Shown: positions 35,515 to 44,955, counted from the stretch's first letter. The stretch: DNA of 64,000 nt from Verrucomicrobiales bacterium (GCA_002715965.1 PBAL01000024.1:49559-113558); one strand, 5' to 3'. Program-made: numbers and translations. Notes: a model not told the origin generated them from the letters alone.

Positions 35515-37407
35515 ATGCGCATTTACTACAATTACCACGGCAAGGAACAAGTCCGCGACGTTGACCGTAAAGAGATCCTGATCGGTCGATTGAGCCCCTT
35601 GAGTGCGCCGGATATCGATCTCGGTGAAGATCCGACTGTTTCCCGTAAACACTGCCGCATCAGGGCGACCGACAAGGGCTGTACCATTGAGGATTTGCGC
35701 AGCACCAACGGAACGATTGTCGACGAGGAATACGTCGAGAGCATGGCCATCGCCCCCACCAGCGCAATCCGACTGGGAGAAACCGCGATCCGTTTCAGCC
35801 TCGATGGCGATGGCGCACAGGCCGCTGCACCTGCCGAGGCGGCCGCCAAGCCCCAAAGCGCCGTCAATCCGCCACCCTCACCCAAGCCATCGTCCATTCT
35901 CCCCCCAAAGAGCGTATTGCCCGGCAAAGCCGATAAGCCGGTTTCCAAACCAAAAGCTGCTGCTGCCGCCAAGCCCAAAGCGGCTGCGCCCGCTGAAAAG
36001 CCAGTCGCCAAACCCAAAGCTGCGGACAAGGCCAAATCGGTTTCACCACCCGCTTCCAAACCCAAGGCCTCCAGCCCGCCTCCTCCGGCCAAGTCTCCCG
36101 CCAAAGCGGATGCGCCGTCACCAGCCCCGAAACCAAAAACGGTCGCTTCCAAACCTCCCGCCAAACCGACGGCAACGAAACCTCCGGCGTCCAAGCCTGC
36201 GGAAACTAAGCCTGCCGACCCGAAACCCGCAACCGCAGCACCTCCCGCCAACGACTCCAAATTCCGTGAGCAACTGGCGAAGCTCTTTGAAGTGCCACTC
36301 GACTTCGCTGCCGGCCTCAGGCTCGAAGACGTGCTCAAGCGGGTGCTCGACCGAGTGATCGAACTCGTGCCCGGAGCCAAGCACGGCGCCATCCTGCTCG
36401 CCGACAAAGGAACTGGAAAACTCTCAGTGAAAGCCAGTTTCCCTCAGGGCGAAGTGGTGGTGGTGGAATCCCTTGCGCGCCGGGTGATGGAAGAAAGCCA
36501 CGGCTTCATCCTGGAACGGAACGTAGAAGGCTCCGGCACCAGTAAGAGCGCCAACGTCGTGAAGGTTGAGACAGGCATGTATGCGCCATTGCTCACCAAC
36601 GAAAGGCCACTCGGTGCGGTGTTTGTGGACGATCCAAAACGCGACAAACCCTACAGCGAGGAAGATATGCAGTTCCTGCTCGCCGTCTCGCACTACGTCG
36701 CAACCGTCGTTCAAAACCACGAGCTCCAGACCGGACTCAGCGAGAACTCCAGCCTTCTCAATCGAATCTCCGCCAAGTTCCCGGCGGCCACGCAAAAGAA
36801 GCTCATCGACGAGGTCAAGGATGACAAGATGAAGCCCAACGGCACGAAGGCGGATCTCCCGGTGCTTTACGCCGAACTTCGCGGCTTCGAGGCCGCCGGG
36901 AACGAAATGCCGGCCGATACTTCCGTCGAGATGATGAGCGAGTATTATGCGGCGCTCCAACAGGCGATATTCAGATACGACGGCACCATCGACCGATTTA
37001 GCGGAGATTCCATCGTCGTGGTGTTCGGCGCTCCCGAACCCGATGACAAAGCCACTGAGAAATCAGTCGTAGCCGCCATCGCCATGCGTGATGCCATCCG
37101 CGATCTCAACGTTGCCCGCGTTCAGAAGGGTGGAAACATCTGGCACCTGGGTGTTGGGGTGAACCTCGGCCAGGTCTTTCACGGCTTTGTCGGCACCAAG
37201 GAGCACATGGAATTCTCAGTCGTTGGACCCAGCGTCACGCGGGCCACTGGCTTCTGCAAAGGCGCGGAGAACGGCGAAGTCCTCATTGGTCCCGAGCTCT
37301 ACCAGAAAGTCTTCAAGATGATCGATGCCGAGCGCTCCACCATCACCCACGCGAATTACGGTGAGTTCCACTGTTACCGTGTGAAGGGGCTCAAGCAGCA
37401 ACATTGA
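35515..37407 (+). CDS. FHA-GAF-adenylate cyclase-like signalling protein
   Basis: A 630-residue cytoplasmic protein. Residues 1-100 form an FHA domain that binds phosphothreonine, with ILIGRLSP, PTVSRKHCRI and STNGT. A Pro/Ala/Lys-rich low-complexity linker spans about 105-255. A GAF domain follows (about 260-410: LVPGAKHGAILLADKGTG, GMYAPLLTNERPLGAVFVDD). The C-terminal part is a class III nucleotide cyclase homology domain (about 450-615). The first metal Asp is Glu (VLYAELRGFE), the second is kept (RFSGDSIVVVFGAPEP), and the N-x-x-x-R element is replaced (VTRATGF), so cyclase activity is uncertain. ATG 35515 is chosen because the FHA domain starts there. Confidence 0.87.
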   Translation: MRIYYNYHGKEQVRDVDRKEILIGRLSPLSAPDIDLGEDPTVSRKHCRIRATDKGCTIEDLRSTNGTIVDEEYVESMAIAPTSAIRLGETAIRFSLDGDGAQAAAPAEAAAKPQSAVNPPPSPKPSSILPPKSVLPGKADKPVSKPKAAAAAKPKAAAPAEKPVAKPKAADKAKSVSPPASKPKASSPPPPAKSPAKADAPSPAPKPKTVASKPPAKPTATKPPASKPAETKPADPKPATAAPPANDSKFREQLAKLFEVPLDFAAGLRLEDVLKRVLDRVIELVPGAKHGAILLADKGTGKLSVKASFPQGEVVVVESLARRVMEESHGFILERNVEGSGTSKSANVVKVETGMYAPLLTNERPLGAVFVDDPKRDKPYSEEDMQFLLAVSHYVATVVQNHELQTGLSENSSLLNRISAKFPAATQKKLIDEVKDDKMKPNGTKADLPVLYAELRGFEAAGNEMPADTSVEMMSEYYAALQQAIFRYDGTIDRFSGDSIVVVFGAPEPDDKATEKSVVAAIAMRDAIRDLNVARVQKGGNIWHLGVGVNLGQVFHGFVGTKEHMEFSVVGPSVTRATGFCKGAENGEVLIGPELYQKVFKMIDAERSTITHANYGEFHCYRVKGLKQQH

Positions 37408-37420
37408 CCCTTCCCTCCGC

Positions 37421-37900
37421 ATGATTCACGTAGGCATCGGATACGACGTCCATCAATTGGTGAGCGGACGAAAACTGATCTTGGGAGGCGTCGAAATCCC
37501 CCATGAAAAAGGCTTGGACGGCCACTCGGATGCCGATGCCTTGATGCACGCCGTCTGTGATTCAGTGCTCGGCGCCATAGGCGAAGGAGACATCGGACAA
37601 TTCTTCCCCAACGACGACCCACGCTGGAAAGACGCCCCCAGTCGCATCTTCCTCGAAGAAGCCGCGCGACAAGTCGCCGAACGCAACGGACGGATCGTCA
37701 ATGTCGACGCGACCCTCGTCGCCGAACGCCCCAAGATGATGCCGCACGTCGCAGCGATGAAAGAAAACATCGCATCAGCCCTCGGCATACCCGCCAACAA
37801 AGTCGGAATCAAGGCCACAACAAACGAGACCATGGGTTTTGTCGGGCGCGAAGAAGGCATCCCTGCAATGGCCGTCGCGTCTGTGGATCTTCCCGAATAA
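37421..37900 (+). CDS. ispF: IspF, 2-C-methyl-D-erythritol 2,4-cyclodiphosphate synthase
   Basis: MEP-pathway enzyme making the cyclic diphosphate precursor of isoprenoids, which here also feed hopanoids and undecaprenyl phosphate. At 159 residues it is of standard length. Zinc ligands are in GIGYDVHQL (Asp and His) and in the HSDADALMHAVCDSVLGA segment. Further motifs are GDIGQFFPNDDP and the C-terminal KATTNETMGFVGREEGI. It follows the FHA gene by 13 nt and is followed by a small gene 2 nt after its stop. Confidence 0.97.
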   Translation: MIHVGIGYDVHQLVSGRKLILGGVEIPHEKGLDGHSDADALMHAVCDSVLGAIGEGDIGQFFPNDDPRWKDAPSRIFLEEAARQVAERNGRIVNVDATLVAERPKMMPHVAAMKENIASALGIPANKVGIKATTNETMGFVGREEGIPAMAVASVDLPE

Positions 37901-37902
37901 CG

Positions 37903-38181
37903 ATGGGCGCGCGCAAAGGCGAGATTGGCTGGCGCCGCGTGGACGAGGAGGGCGATCGCCTGCGAATCTGCGCCGAACCCTCCGGCGACGAATGGCGTTT
38001 CTACTCCCAGCTCAGGCGCAACGATCGCTGGGAAGAAATCAAGAATCCCCCCCTCGAAGACTGGCTCGAACTCCTCGACGGCGTCCGCCGACGCGTCTCC
38101 CGAAAACTCATGCAACCCAAGGCCGAGAAGACCCTCGTCCGCAAGATCAGGGAGCGATTCCCCGAAGCGGAAATCGAGTGA
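37903..38181 (+). CDS. Small charged protein downstream of ispF
   Basis: A 92-residue soluble protein rich in Arg and Glu (RRVDEEGDRLRICAEPSGDE, WEEIKNPPLEDWLELLDGV). The start codon lies 2 nt after the ispF stop, which implies translational coupling. No known domain was recognised. The alternation of beta-type and helical segments suggests a small folded protein. Confidence 0.7.
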   Translation: MGARKGEIGWRRVDEEGDRLRICAEPSGDEWRFYSQLRRNDRWEEIKNPPLEDWLELLDGVRRRVSRKLMQPKAEKTLVRKIRERFPEAEIE

Positions 38182-38528
38182 TCTTACCATCCAGACAATC
38201 CCCTTCTTAAGCCCTCCTCCGAGTTGCCAAACTCAGCAATCAAGTTCGTTTGACAATGAGGCACGGGAAGCAAACGCGCAGTTGAACCGCTGTAGACGAC
38301 CACCCAGATCTCTTCCCATGGCTGACAGGCTATCAGCTATCCAAATGCCCATCAAATTGTTTGGCAGATCGGAGGCACGGATGAGGTGAATTCTGCATTC
38401 TGATCGGTGATTGAATCCGTCCGAATTACATCGATGCCTTGGCTGACCGGACACCGGTTGAAAAACTACGCCCCGAACTCGTTCTTTGATTCGACAAGCC
38501 GGCTCAATCTAGTTTTCATCCGCCTGCA
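38182..38528. other. 347-nt intergenic region without recognised gene
   Basis: Between the small ispF-linked gene and the DUF3817 gene no coding frame with support was seen on either strand. A TTGATT and TAGTTT pair 18 nt apart near its right end (about 38487-38516) could be a promoter for the DUF3817 gene, but the match is weak. Confidence 0.5.
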
Positions 38529-38840
38529 ATGATTTCGCATCCGATCGGATTGGTCAGGCTGGTGGGTATCCTGGAGGGGATTTCCTTTCTCCTGCTCTTC
38601 TTTGTGGCCATGCCATTGAAATATATGGCGGACCAGCCATTGGCTGTTCGCATCGTGGGCATGGCACATGGCGTCCTCTTCATCGCCTACGCAATCGTTG
38701 TGCTCCGCGCAAAGTTCTCCGTGGGATGGAAATGGAAACGAGCAGCCGGACTGATGTTCGCAGCACTGTTCCCCTTTGGCCCCTTCATCGTTGATGGCGG
38801 ATTGAAGAAGGAACAACTGGAAAGCGAAAGCGCCAACTGA
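38529..38840 (+). CDS. DUF3817 membrane protein
   Basis: A 103-residue protein with three hydrophobic segments. It carries the DUF3817 pattern: LVGILEGISFLLLFFVAMPL, KYMADQPLAVRIVGMAHG, LFIAYAIVVLRAK and the late FGPFIVDGGLKKE. The family is widespread and of unknown function; members are integral membrane proteins of about 100 residues. It ends against the convergent thioredoxin-like gene with no gap. Confidence 0.85.
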   Translation: MISHPIGLVRLVGILEGISFLLLFFVAMPLKYMADQPLAVRIVGMAHGVLFIAYAIVVLRAKFSVGWKWKRAAGLMFAALFPFGPFIVDGGLKKEQLESESAN

Positions 38841-39380
38841 TCACCAACCGTTTCGTTTCACCCAGTCGATGTAGTAGTCCGCGTTCTCACCGCCGTAACC
38901 GGACATCAGACTGGTCACAACCCCCTCAGCGCTCACCACGGCGAGCAACGGATAGGCAAGCTCTTCATCCAGTTGCATGAAAAATTGAAGATCGGGCATC
39001 TGTTCCGGCGAAGGTTTATCGGTGAAGAGCGGGAAGATGTGTTTGCGAAAGACCAGTTTCTTCTTGGCGAATGCCTTCCATTCCTCACTGGCAAAAACAT
39101 TGTCCTGGAGGGCACGGCAGGGCGAACAGCCAACCATCGAGTAATAGAGAAGCACAGCGCGATCCGATTGCTCTGCCTCGCTGACTTTCGTCTGCAGCAT
39201 CGCCTTGAAACCCGCATCCAATTCATAAGAGTCGAGCGAACGATTCACACGCTCCTCTGCTGGCGCGAAGATCACGCTGATCGCGTACGCATAAGCCAGC
39301 ACGACCATCGTGCCAAACACGATCCAGAAGCGCACGCGACTCGGCGCTTTCTCCGGCCCGGCTTTCGCGTCTTCGCTCAT
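38841..39380 (-). CDS. Membrane-anchored thioredoxin-like protein
   Basis: A 179-residue protein with one membrane segment near residues 17-39 (RFWIVFGTMVVLAYAYAISV) and a thioredoxin-fold domain facing outward. The redox-active pair is C-S-P-C in YSMVGCSPCRALQDNVF, followed by a cis-Pro-like YPLLAVVSAEG stretch. It may reduce or form disulfides, or act in cytochrome c maturation. Its ATG overlaps the DUF1501 stop by 4 nt, so it is the third gene of the PSD1-DUF1501 operon, whose heme-motif product would need such a thiol reductase. That link is inferred. Confidence 0.8.
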   Translation of the reverse strand: MSEDAKAGPEKAPSRVRFWIVFGTMVVLAYAYAISVIFAPAEERVNRSLDSYELDAGFKAMLQTKVSEAEQSDRAVLLYYSMVGCSPCRALQDNVFASEEWKAFAKKKLVFRKHIFPLFTDKPSPEQMPDLQFFMQLDEELAYPLLAVVSAEGVVTSLMSGYGGENADYYIDWVKRNGW

Positions 39381-40825
39381 GCCAGAATCTCCTTCACCAC
39401 CCGACCGTAGAGATCGGTCATTCGATAGTCTCTTCCTTGGAATCGATGGGTCAGCGTTTCGTGATCGATCCCGAGTTGATGGAACATCGTGGCGTAGAGG
39501 TCGTAGACGGAAACCGGGTTGGATTTAACATTGAAGGACCATTCATCGCTCTCTCCAAAACTCCCCGCCTTAACACCACCACCCGCCATCCACATGGTGA
39601 AACATCGGCCATGATGATCGCGGCCAAACTTCGCGTGTGATGGATTCGATCCCTGCGAGAATACAGAGCGGCCAAATTCACCGCCCCAGATTATTAGCGT
39701 ATCATCCAACAAACCCCGCGCCTTGAGATCGCTGATGAGCGCCGCGGTGGCCTGATCGGTCTGGCCGCTCTGACGCGGCATATCGGTCGGGATGTCAAAG
39801 TGCGCGTCCCATCCACGATGAAACAGCTGTACGAAACGCGTTCCCCGCTCGACCAAGCGACGGGCCAGCAGGCAATTGTAGGCGTAGGTCCCAGGCTCGC
39901 GCGCATTCTCGCCGTACAAGTCGAACGTCCCCTGCCCTTCCTTGGAAATATCAACGAGTTCGGGCACGGACGTCTGCATCCGGAAGGCCATCTCGTATTG
40001 CGCGATTCGCGTCAGGATTTCCGGGTCACGATACTCCTGATAGTTCAGCTCATTCAGTTTTGTGATCTCATCAAGGGTACGTTTGCGCGCCGCACGCGAC
40101 ATGCCTTTCGGGTTGTTCAGATAGAGAACGGATTCGTTCACCCCGCCGAAGCGGACGCCTTGGAACTTCGAGGGCAGAAACGAGCTTCCCCACATCCGGT
40201 CGTAGATCGGGATGCTGCTGGGTTTACCGTTCGAGACCATCACCACGAATGCGGGCAGGTTTTCACTCTCGCCACCCAGTCCATAGGCAACCCATGCACC
40301 AGCGCTCGGCCGGCCTGGGAACTGCATGCAGGTCTGCATGAACGTCGCGGCCGCGTCGTGATCGATCTGCGGAGTGGTCATGGACTTGATCACGCAAAGA
40401 TCATCAATCACGCCAGCGGTGTGAGGCATCAGCTCCGAAACCCAGGAACCGTTCTGCCCGTGCTGGCTGAACTTCCATGGCGATGCCATCACGGGAAAGG
40501 CGACCTGTCCGGCCGTCATTCCGGTCAGACGCTGATCACCGATGACTGACTTGGGGATCTCCTTCCCATGCACCGTTTCCAGATAGGGCTTGTAGTCGAA
40601 GGTCTCCATCTGGGACGGACCGCCATGCTGGAACAGGAAGATCACCCGCTTTGCCTTGGGTGCGAATTGTGGAAAGCCCGACCGTCCGGGCAGAGTTGCG
40701 GAGTTCCTAGCCGCCGCATCACGGCCCAACAAACTCCCCAATGCGGCCGCGCCCACACCACCCGTCATGCGACCGAAGAAGCATCGGCGCGACAGGAGTG
40801 ATTGATGTTCGGCGAGGGGGTTCAT
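39377..40825 (-). CDS. DUF1501 family exported protein
   Basis: A 482-residue protein of the DUF1501 family, related to the alkaline phosphatase/sulfatase superfamily. A twin-arginine-like signal is present near residues 12-40 (LSRRCFFGRMTGGVGAAALG). Family features are VIFLFQHGGPSQMETFDYKP, ARRLVERGTRFVQLFHRGWD, LLDDTLIIWGGEFGRSVFSQ and HAKFGRDHHGRCFTMWMAGG. PVC genomes encode many of these next to PSD1 genes; the biochemical role is unknown. It overlaps both the upstream PSD1 gene and the downstream thioredoxin-like gene by 4 nt. Confidence 0.92.
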   Translation of the reverse strand: MNPLAEHQSLLSRRCFFGRMTGGVGAAALGSLLGRDAAARNSATLPGRSGFPQFAPKAKRVIFLFQHGGPSQMETFDYKPYLETVHGKEIPKSVIGDQRLTGMTAGQVAFPVMASPWKFSQHGQNGSWVSELMPHTAGVIDDLCVIKSMTTPQIDHDAAATFMQTCMQFPGRPSAGAWVAYGLGGESENLPAFVVMVSNGKPSSIPIYDRMWGSSFLPSKFQGVRFGGVNESVLYLNNPKGMSRAARKRTLDEITKLNELNYQEYRDPEILTRIAQYEMAFRMQTSVPELVDISKEGQGTFDLYGENAREPGTYAYNCLLARRLVERGTRFVQLFHRGWDAHFDIPTDMPRQSGQTDQATAALISDLKARGLLDDTLIIWGGEFGRSVFSQGSNPSHAKFGRDHHGRCFTMWMAGGGVKAGSFGESDEWSFNVKSNPVSVYDLYATMFHQLGIDHETLTHRFQGRDYRMTDLYGRVVKEILA

Positions 40826-43800
40826 TCCTTCGTCAAGGTCTTGTCCAGATTCAGCAGCACGTTTGCCACAGCAGTGTAGGCAGCCAAATCCACGTTGTTC
40901 AAATTGCGCGCAGGTTCAGGATTGGCAAGTTCGACGGCGGCCGATCGATCTGCCGCGAATTCCGCCCGATGGCTTCGCCACGCCCGGATCAGCAAATCGA
41001 TTTCTCGCTCTGTCGCGTTACGGGCAGAAACCAATCGAAAACCGAAACGCAATCGGTCCTTCACAAAACCCTCCTGGCGATACATTCGCATCCCCAATCC
41101 GCGGGCCGCTTCGACAAATCCGCGTTCGTTCAGGGCCGCAAGCGCTTGCAGCGGAGTATTCGTGCGCTTGACCGCAACGTTGCAGAACTCACGATCCGGA
41201 GCATCGAAAAGGAACATGCTCGGCGGAGCGATCGCACGTCGCCAGTAGGTGTAGAGACTTCGACGATAGAGATCCTTGCCTTTGGAGGGTTGATAGGCGC
41301 GATTACTGGTCAACCGCCACAAGCCCTTCGGTTGGTGAGGAAAAACCGAGTCGCCCCCGACGCTTCCTTCCAGCAACCCGCCGAGGGCCAATGCCTGGTC
41401 ACGAATAACGGCGGCCGACAATCGATGCCGTGGTCCGCGGGCCAGTAGCTGGTTTGCCGGATCCTCACTCCAACGTTCAGCTGTCGTCCGCGAATCCTGG
41501 CGATAGGTCGAACTGGTCACAATCGATCGAACCAATTCCTTCAAGTCCCAACCCGAATCCACGAACTGATGCGACAACCAATTCAACAACTCCAACTGAC
41601 GCGGACGTGCCGACTGCATGCCAAAGTTTTCCGGAGCATCCACAAATCCGCGCCCAAAGAAATGCTGCCAGACCCGGTTCACCGTCACGCGCGCTGTTAG
41701 CGGATTTCGCGGATCCACCAGCCACCGGGCAAAGCCCAGCCGATTGCGCGGGAGTGATTCGTCGAACGCCGGGAGCACTGCCGGTGTGGATGCACGGACT
41801 CTTTCTCCAAGCTGATCAAACTGTCCCTGGATCCGCATGTGACTCAAGCGCGACGGATCTTCGACCATCACCATCGTGGTCGGGATCTCTTTCCGAAAGT
41901 TCTGCAAGGCCTTCTCCGCATCCCGCAACCGCTTGACCAATGCACGCGCATCCACCTTCGCGGCATGACGAAGGTATTGACTCCGCATTAAATCACCCTC
42001 GGCGTTGCTTCGTTTGTTGATGGGTTTTCGGGCGATGGTCGGAACGGATTGCCGAACCGAGAGAACACCCACTTCTTCCGCACTCAGGTCACGTCGATAG
42101 AATCGCAACTCATCGATCGCACCACGAAATCCCGGCCACAATTCGCTGTAGCCAAGGTAGAGCGGTTCCTTGATTTTCTTGCCATCCACCGCGCTGTCCT
42201 GGATTACGCGAATGGGTGTTTCCCTGCCATTGAGATAGACGTGGTAGGCCAGCATCTGCACGCGCCCGTCACAGGTTACCGCGAAGTGATACCAACGATT
42301 GGGCCTGGGTTTCTGCTTCAACTCAAACCAGCTCACCGCGTAATTCCAGCGTGCGGACAACATGAAACGCAACTTACCATCCTTCATTTCGATGACTGTA
42401 CCCATGCGGTAGTCCTGTGGGTCATCCAGTTCGGAGAGTAACACGCCATCCTCAAGATCAGCCAGCTTGAACCAGAACGAAACAGTGAACTTGTCGCGCG
42501 CCCATAGGTTGCCCACGGTGTTGTCGAACTCGTAGTAGGCTTCCCCATCGAATTTCATCGCCCGCCCTTTCACACCGCGAACAAACTTTACGCGACCGTT
42601 CCTGAACTTGCCCTTGGGCTCAGGTCCATCGAGGGGAAAGTGACTGGCCAAACCATCGGGCAGCAATTTACCGTCCCAGCCGGAATCAATTCGTTGTTCC
42701 CAGGCCCTTTGCAACGAGGCGATCTTTGCTTCGTGAGCGGCAAGGGCTTTCCGCGCCGAGGCGACGTTTTTCTCAAGCGCATCCAAGGTCTTCCCCTGCT
42801 CCATCGTCGGCGTCTTCATCCGCGGATGAGAATTGAACAGGATCGCCTGACCGTTCTCGGGCACCTTGTCGAAGAAAGCGAGCATCTCGTAGTACTCCCG
42901 CGATGAGATCGGATCGAACTTGTGATCGTGACAGCGCGCGCAACCAACCGTCAGGCCCAGCCACACCGTCGAAGTCGTCTCCAATCGATCCATCGCGTTT
43001 TCAAAGACAGACTCGGCCTGGATGGTTCCACTGCCCTTGTCGTAACGGTGGTTGCGATTGAAGCCCGTGGCCAGAATCTGATCCAAGGTGGGATTCAGCA
43101 GAAGATCCCCCGCCAGTTGTTCGATCGTGAACTGGTCGTAAGGCATGTTGTTGTTGAAGGCCTCGATCACCCACTCCCGCCAACGCCACATGTGCCGACG
43201 CGCATCACTTTGGAATCCATCCGTATCCGAGAAGCGAGCCGCCTCCATCCAGCTCCAAGCCAGGTGTTCTCCGTAGCGGGGTGAAGCCAGGAACGATTCC
43301 ACGATTCGCTCATACGCGTCCGGTCTTTCATCCGCCAGAAAGGTGTCCACTTCTTCAATCGTCGGAGGCAAGCCGCGAAGATCCAGCGATAGTCGACGGA
43401 TCAGAGTCTCACGGCGTGCATCGCCGTTGGGGACCGGATCCTCGCCTTCCAAACCCTTCAGGACATGCAGATCGATTCCATTGCGCACCCAATCGGAATC
43501 GATTCCCGGCAAGGCCCTTCGCCCGGGAGCGGTGAATGCCCAGTGTTCTTCATAGACAGCACCCGACTCGATCCATTGTCGGACCAAATCGATTTGTGCA
43601 AGCGTCGGACGACGATGCGCTTCGACCGGAGGCATTCGTTCGTCCGCGTCGGTCGACGACATTCGCTGGTAGATTCGGCTCTCATCTGGCCGCCCGGGCG
43701 CAACGGTCTTTCCTTCTTTCACCGAAGAGAACAGTCCATCCTTCAAATCCAAACGCAGGCCGGCTTTGCGCGAACCGGCATCCGGTCCATGGCATTCGAA

Positions 43801-43935
43801 ACAGTTGTCCGCCAGGATCGGCCGAATATCGCGGTTGAACTCAACCGCTGCCGGCGCATCGGCCGGGCACAATCCAAGCGTCGCAATGACGAACAGAATC
43901 GAGATGGGCAAGCGCACGAGCATGAGATGGAACAT
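40822..43935 (-). CDS. PSD1-type protein: cytochrome-like domain, DUF1549, LamG, DUF1553
   Basis: A 1037-residue exported protein (signal PISILFVIATLGLCPADAPA). The N-terminal planctomycete cytochrome domain carries NCFECHGPDAGSRKAGLRLD. DUF1549 follows (GIDLHVLKGLEG, LDLRGLPPTIEEVDTFLAD) with a second C-x2-C-H (CARCHDHKFDPISSREYY). A LamG/concanavalin-like domain lies near 420-620 (MKFDGEAYYEFDNTVGN, FTVSFWFKLADLEDGVLLSE). DUF1553 fills the C-terminus (NRVWQHFFGRGFVDAPENFG, TNTPLQALAALNERGFVEAA). The LamG insert suggests glycan binding at the cell surface. It is the first gene of a three-gene operon. Confidence 0.93.
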   Translation of the reverse strand: MFHLMLVRLPISILFVIATLGLCPADAPAAVEFNRDIRPILADNCFECHGPDAGSRKAGLRLDLKDGLFSSVKEGKTVAPGRPDESRIYQRMSSTDADERMPPVEAHRRPTLAQIDLVRQWIESGAVYEEHWAFTAPGRRALPGIDSDWVRNGIDLHVLKGLEGEDPVPNGDARRETLIRRLSLDLRGLPPTIEEVDTFLADERPDAYERIVESFLASPRYGEHLAWSWMEAARFSDTDGFQSDARRHMWRWREWVIEAFNNNMPYDQFTIEQLAGDLLLNPTLDQILATGFNRNHRYDKGSGTIQAESVFENAMDRLETTSTVWLGLTVGCARCHDHKFDPISSREYYEMLAFFDKVPENGQAILFNSHPRMKTPTMEQGKTLDALEKNVASARKALAAHEAKIASLQRAWEQRIDSGWDGKLLPDGLASHFPLDGPEPKGKFRNGRVKFVRGVKGRAMKFDGEAYYEFDNTVGNLWARDKFTVSFWFKLADLEDGVLLSELDDPQDYRMGTVIEMKDGKLRFMLSARWNYAVSWFELKQKPRPNRWYHFAVTCDGRVQMLAYHVYLNGRETPIRVIQDSAVDGKKIKEPLYLGYSELWPGFRGAIDELRFYRRDLSAEEVGVLSVRQSVPTIARKPINKRSNAEGDLMRSQYLRHAAKVDARALVKRLRDAEKALQNFRKEIPTTMVMVEDPSRLSHMRIQGQFDQLGERVRASTPAVLPAFDESLPRNRLGFARWLVDPRNPLTARVTVNRVWQHFFGRGFVDAPENFGMQSARPRQLELLNWLSHQFVDSGWDLKELVRSIVTSSTYRQDSRTTAERWSEDPANQLLARGPRHRLSAAVIRDQALALGGLLEGSVGGDSVFPHQPKGLWRLTSNRAYQPSKGKDLYRRSLYTYWRRAIAPPSMFLFDAPDREFCNVAVKRTNTPLQALAALNERGFVEAARGLGMRMYRQEGFVKDRLRFGFRLVSARNATEREIDLLIRAWRSHRAEFAADRSAAVELANPEPARNLNNVDLAAYTAVANVLLNLDKTLTKE

Positions 43936-44027
43936 TAGCTCCGACGATCATTTCTGCACAGGCTTTCATGGAACGTCAGTCGCGTTCGGCCGCGTTTTTG
44001 GTGCTTGAAGAGTTCCAGCCGAACGCA

Positions 44028-44915
44028 ATGATCCGGCCCATGATTGCTCGCCGTCCTTTTCTCAAGACTCTCACCCTCGCAACAGCTGGTCTGGCTTCTC
44101 GCTCGCTCGTCGCTGGCCCAAAACAGGATTTTCCAATTGGAGCCTGTGACTGGTCGATCAAGGCGAAGCATGAACTTGCGGCATTCGACACCGGCTCGAA
44201 GATCGGCCTGGAAGGTTTGCAGGTCAGCTTCAGCGATCCGGGCACGCAACTCGATCTGCGTGAGCGAAAGGTGCGCGACCAATACTACAAACGCTCCGAT
44301 GAAACGGGCATCCAGATCGCGTCGTTGGGCATGGGGGTGCTGAACCAAAAGCCGCTTTCGACCAATCCCGACTCCATCAAATGGGTCGACCAAGCGATCG
44401 ACGTGATTGCGAAGATGAAGAAGGAGCGGCCTGACAAAGCGCCCAGCGTCTGTCTGCTGGCCTTCTTCGGCAAGGGGGACATCAATGGCAAACCGGACTT
44501 GATGAAGAGTGTCATCCGCAAGTTGAAGACCGTCGCGAAAAAAGCCGAGGACAATGGCGCGGTGTTTGGGATCGAGTCGCTGCTCTCAGCTGACGACCAT
44601 CTGAAGGTCATCGACGGGGTCGGCTCGAGTTCGATCCAAGTCTACTACGATTCTGCCAACTCCGCTCGCATGGGCTACAACATCTACGACGAGGTCGTGC
44701 AGATCGGCGGTGAGCGGATCTGCGAGGTTCATTGCAAAGAGAACGGCGCTTTACTCGGACAAGGAAAGATCGATTTTCCCCGCTGGAAGAAATGCCTCAC
44801 GAAGGCTGGATTCAAGGGCTGGTTGATCATCGAAGGTGGCATGCCCAAAAATGCCGAGGTCGTGCAGGCCTATCAGGAGAATTTCAAGTTACTGGATCGC
44901 GTATTCCGGAAATAA
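44028..44915 (+). CDS. Exported sugar-phosphate isomerase/epimerase-like TIM barrel protein
   Basis: About 295 residues from ATG 44028; an ATG at 44040 is equally possible. A twin-arginine-like signal (ARRPFLKTLTLATAGLASRS) is followed by an AP-endonuclease-type TIM barrel, seen in GACDWSIKAKHELAAFDTG, VFGIESLLSADDHLKVID, IQVYYDSANSARMGYN, ICEVHCKENGALLGQGKID and FKGWLIIEGGMP. The Glu, Asp and His residues in these strands are the usual metal ligands. Exported members are common in PVC bacteria near sugar genes. Substrate unknown. It is divergent from the PSD1 operon. Confidence 0.85.
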   Translation: MIRPMIARRPFLKTLTLATAGLASRSLVAGPKQDFPIGACDWSIKAKHELAAFDTGSKIGLEGLQVSFSDPGTQLDLRERKVRDQYYKRSDETGIQIASLGMGVLNQKPLSTNPDSIKWVDQAIDVIAKMKKERPDKAPSVCLLAFFGKGDINGKPDLMKSVIRKLKTVAKKAEDNGAVFGIESLLSADDHLKVIDGVGSSSIQVYYDSANSARMGYNIYDEVVQIGGERICEVHCKENGALLGQGKIDFPRWKKCLTKAGFKGWLIIEGGMPKNAEVVQAYQENFKLLDRVFRK

Positions 44916-44935
44916 GAATCCGGCGATCGCAGAAT

Positions 44936-44955
44936 CGGTGGGTGAAGCCCCACCG
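44936..44955. terminator. Stem-loop between convergent genes (possible terminator)
   Basis: CGGTGGG (44936-44942) and CCCACCG (44949-44955) form a 7-bp GC-rich stem with a 6-nt loop. It sits exactly between the stop of the TIM-barrel gene and the stop of the SDR gene. There is no T run on either strand, so it is only a weak candidate for a bidirectional terminator. Confidence 0.35.

Noticed and set aside
35860..36280. Direct repeats resembling a repeat array in the FHA-GAF gene.
   Set aside because: They are the codons of a Pro/Ala/Lys-rich linker inside a coding region, not a CRISPR or mobile repeat.
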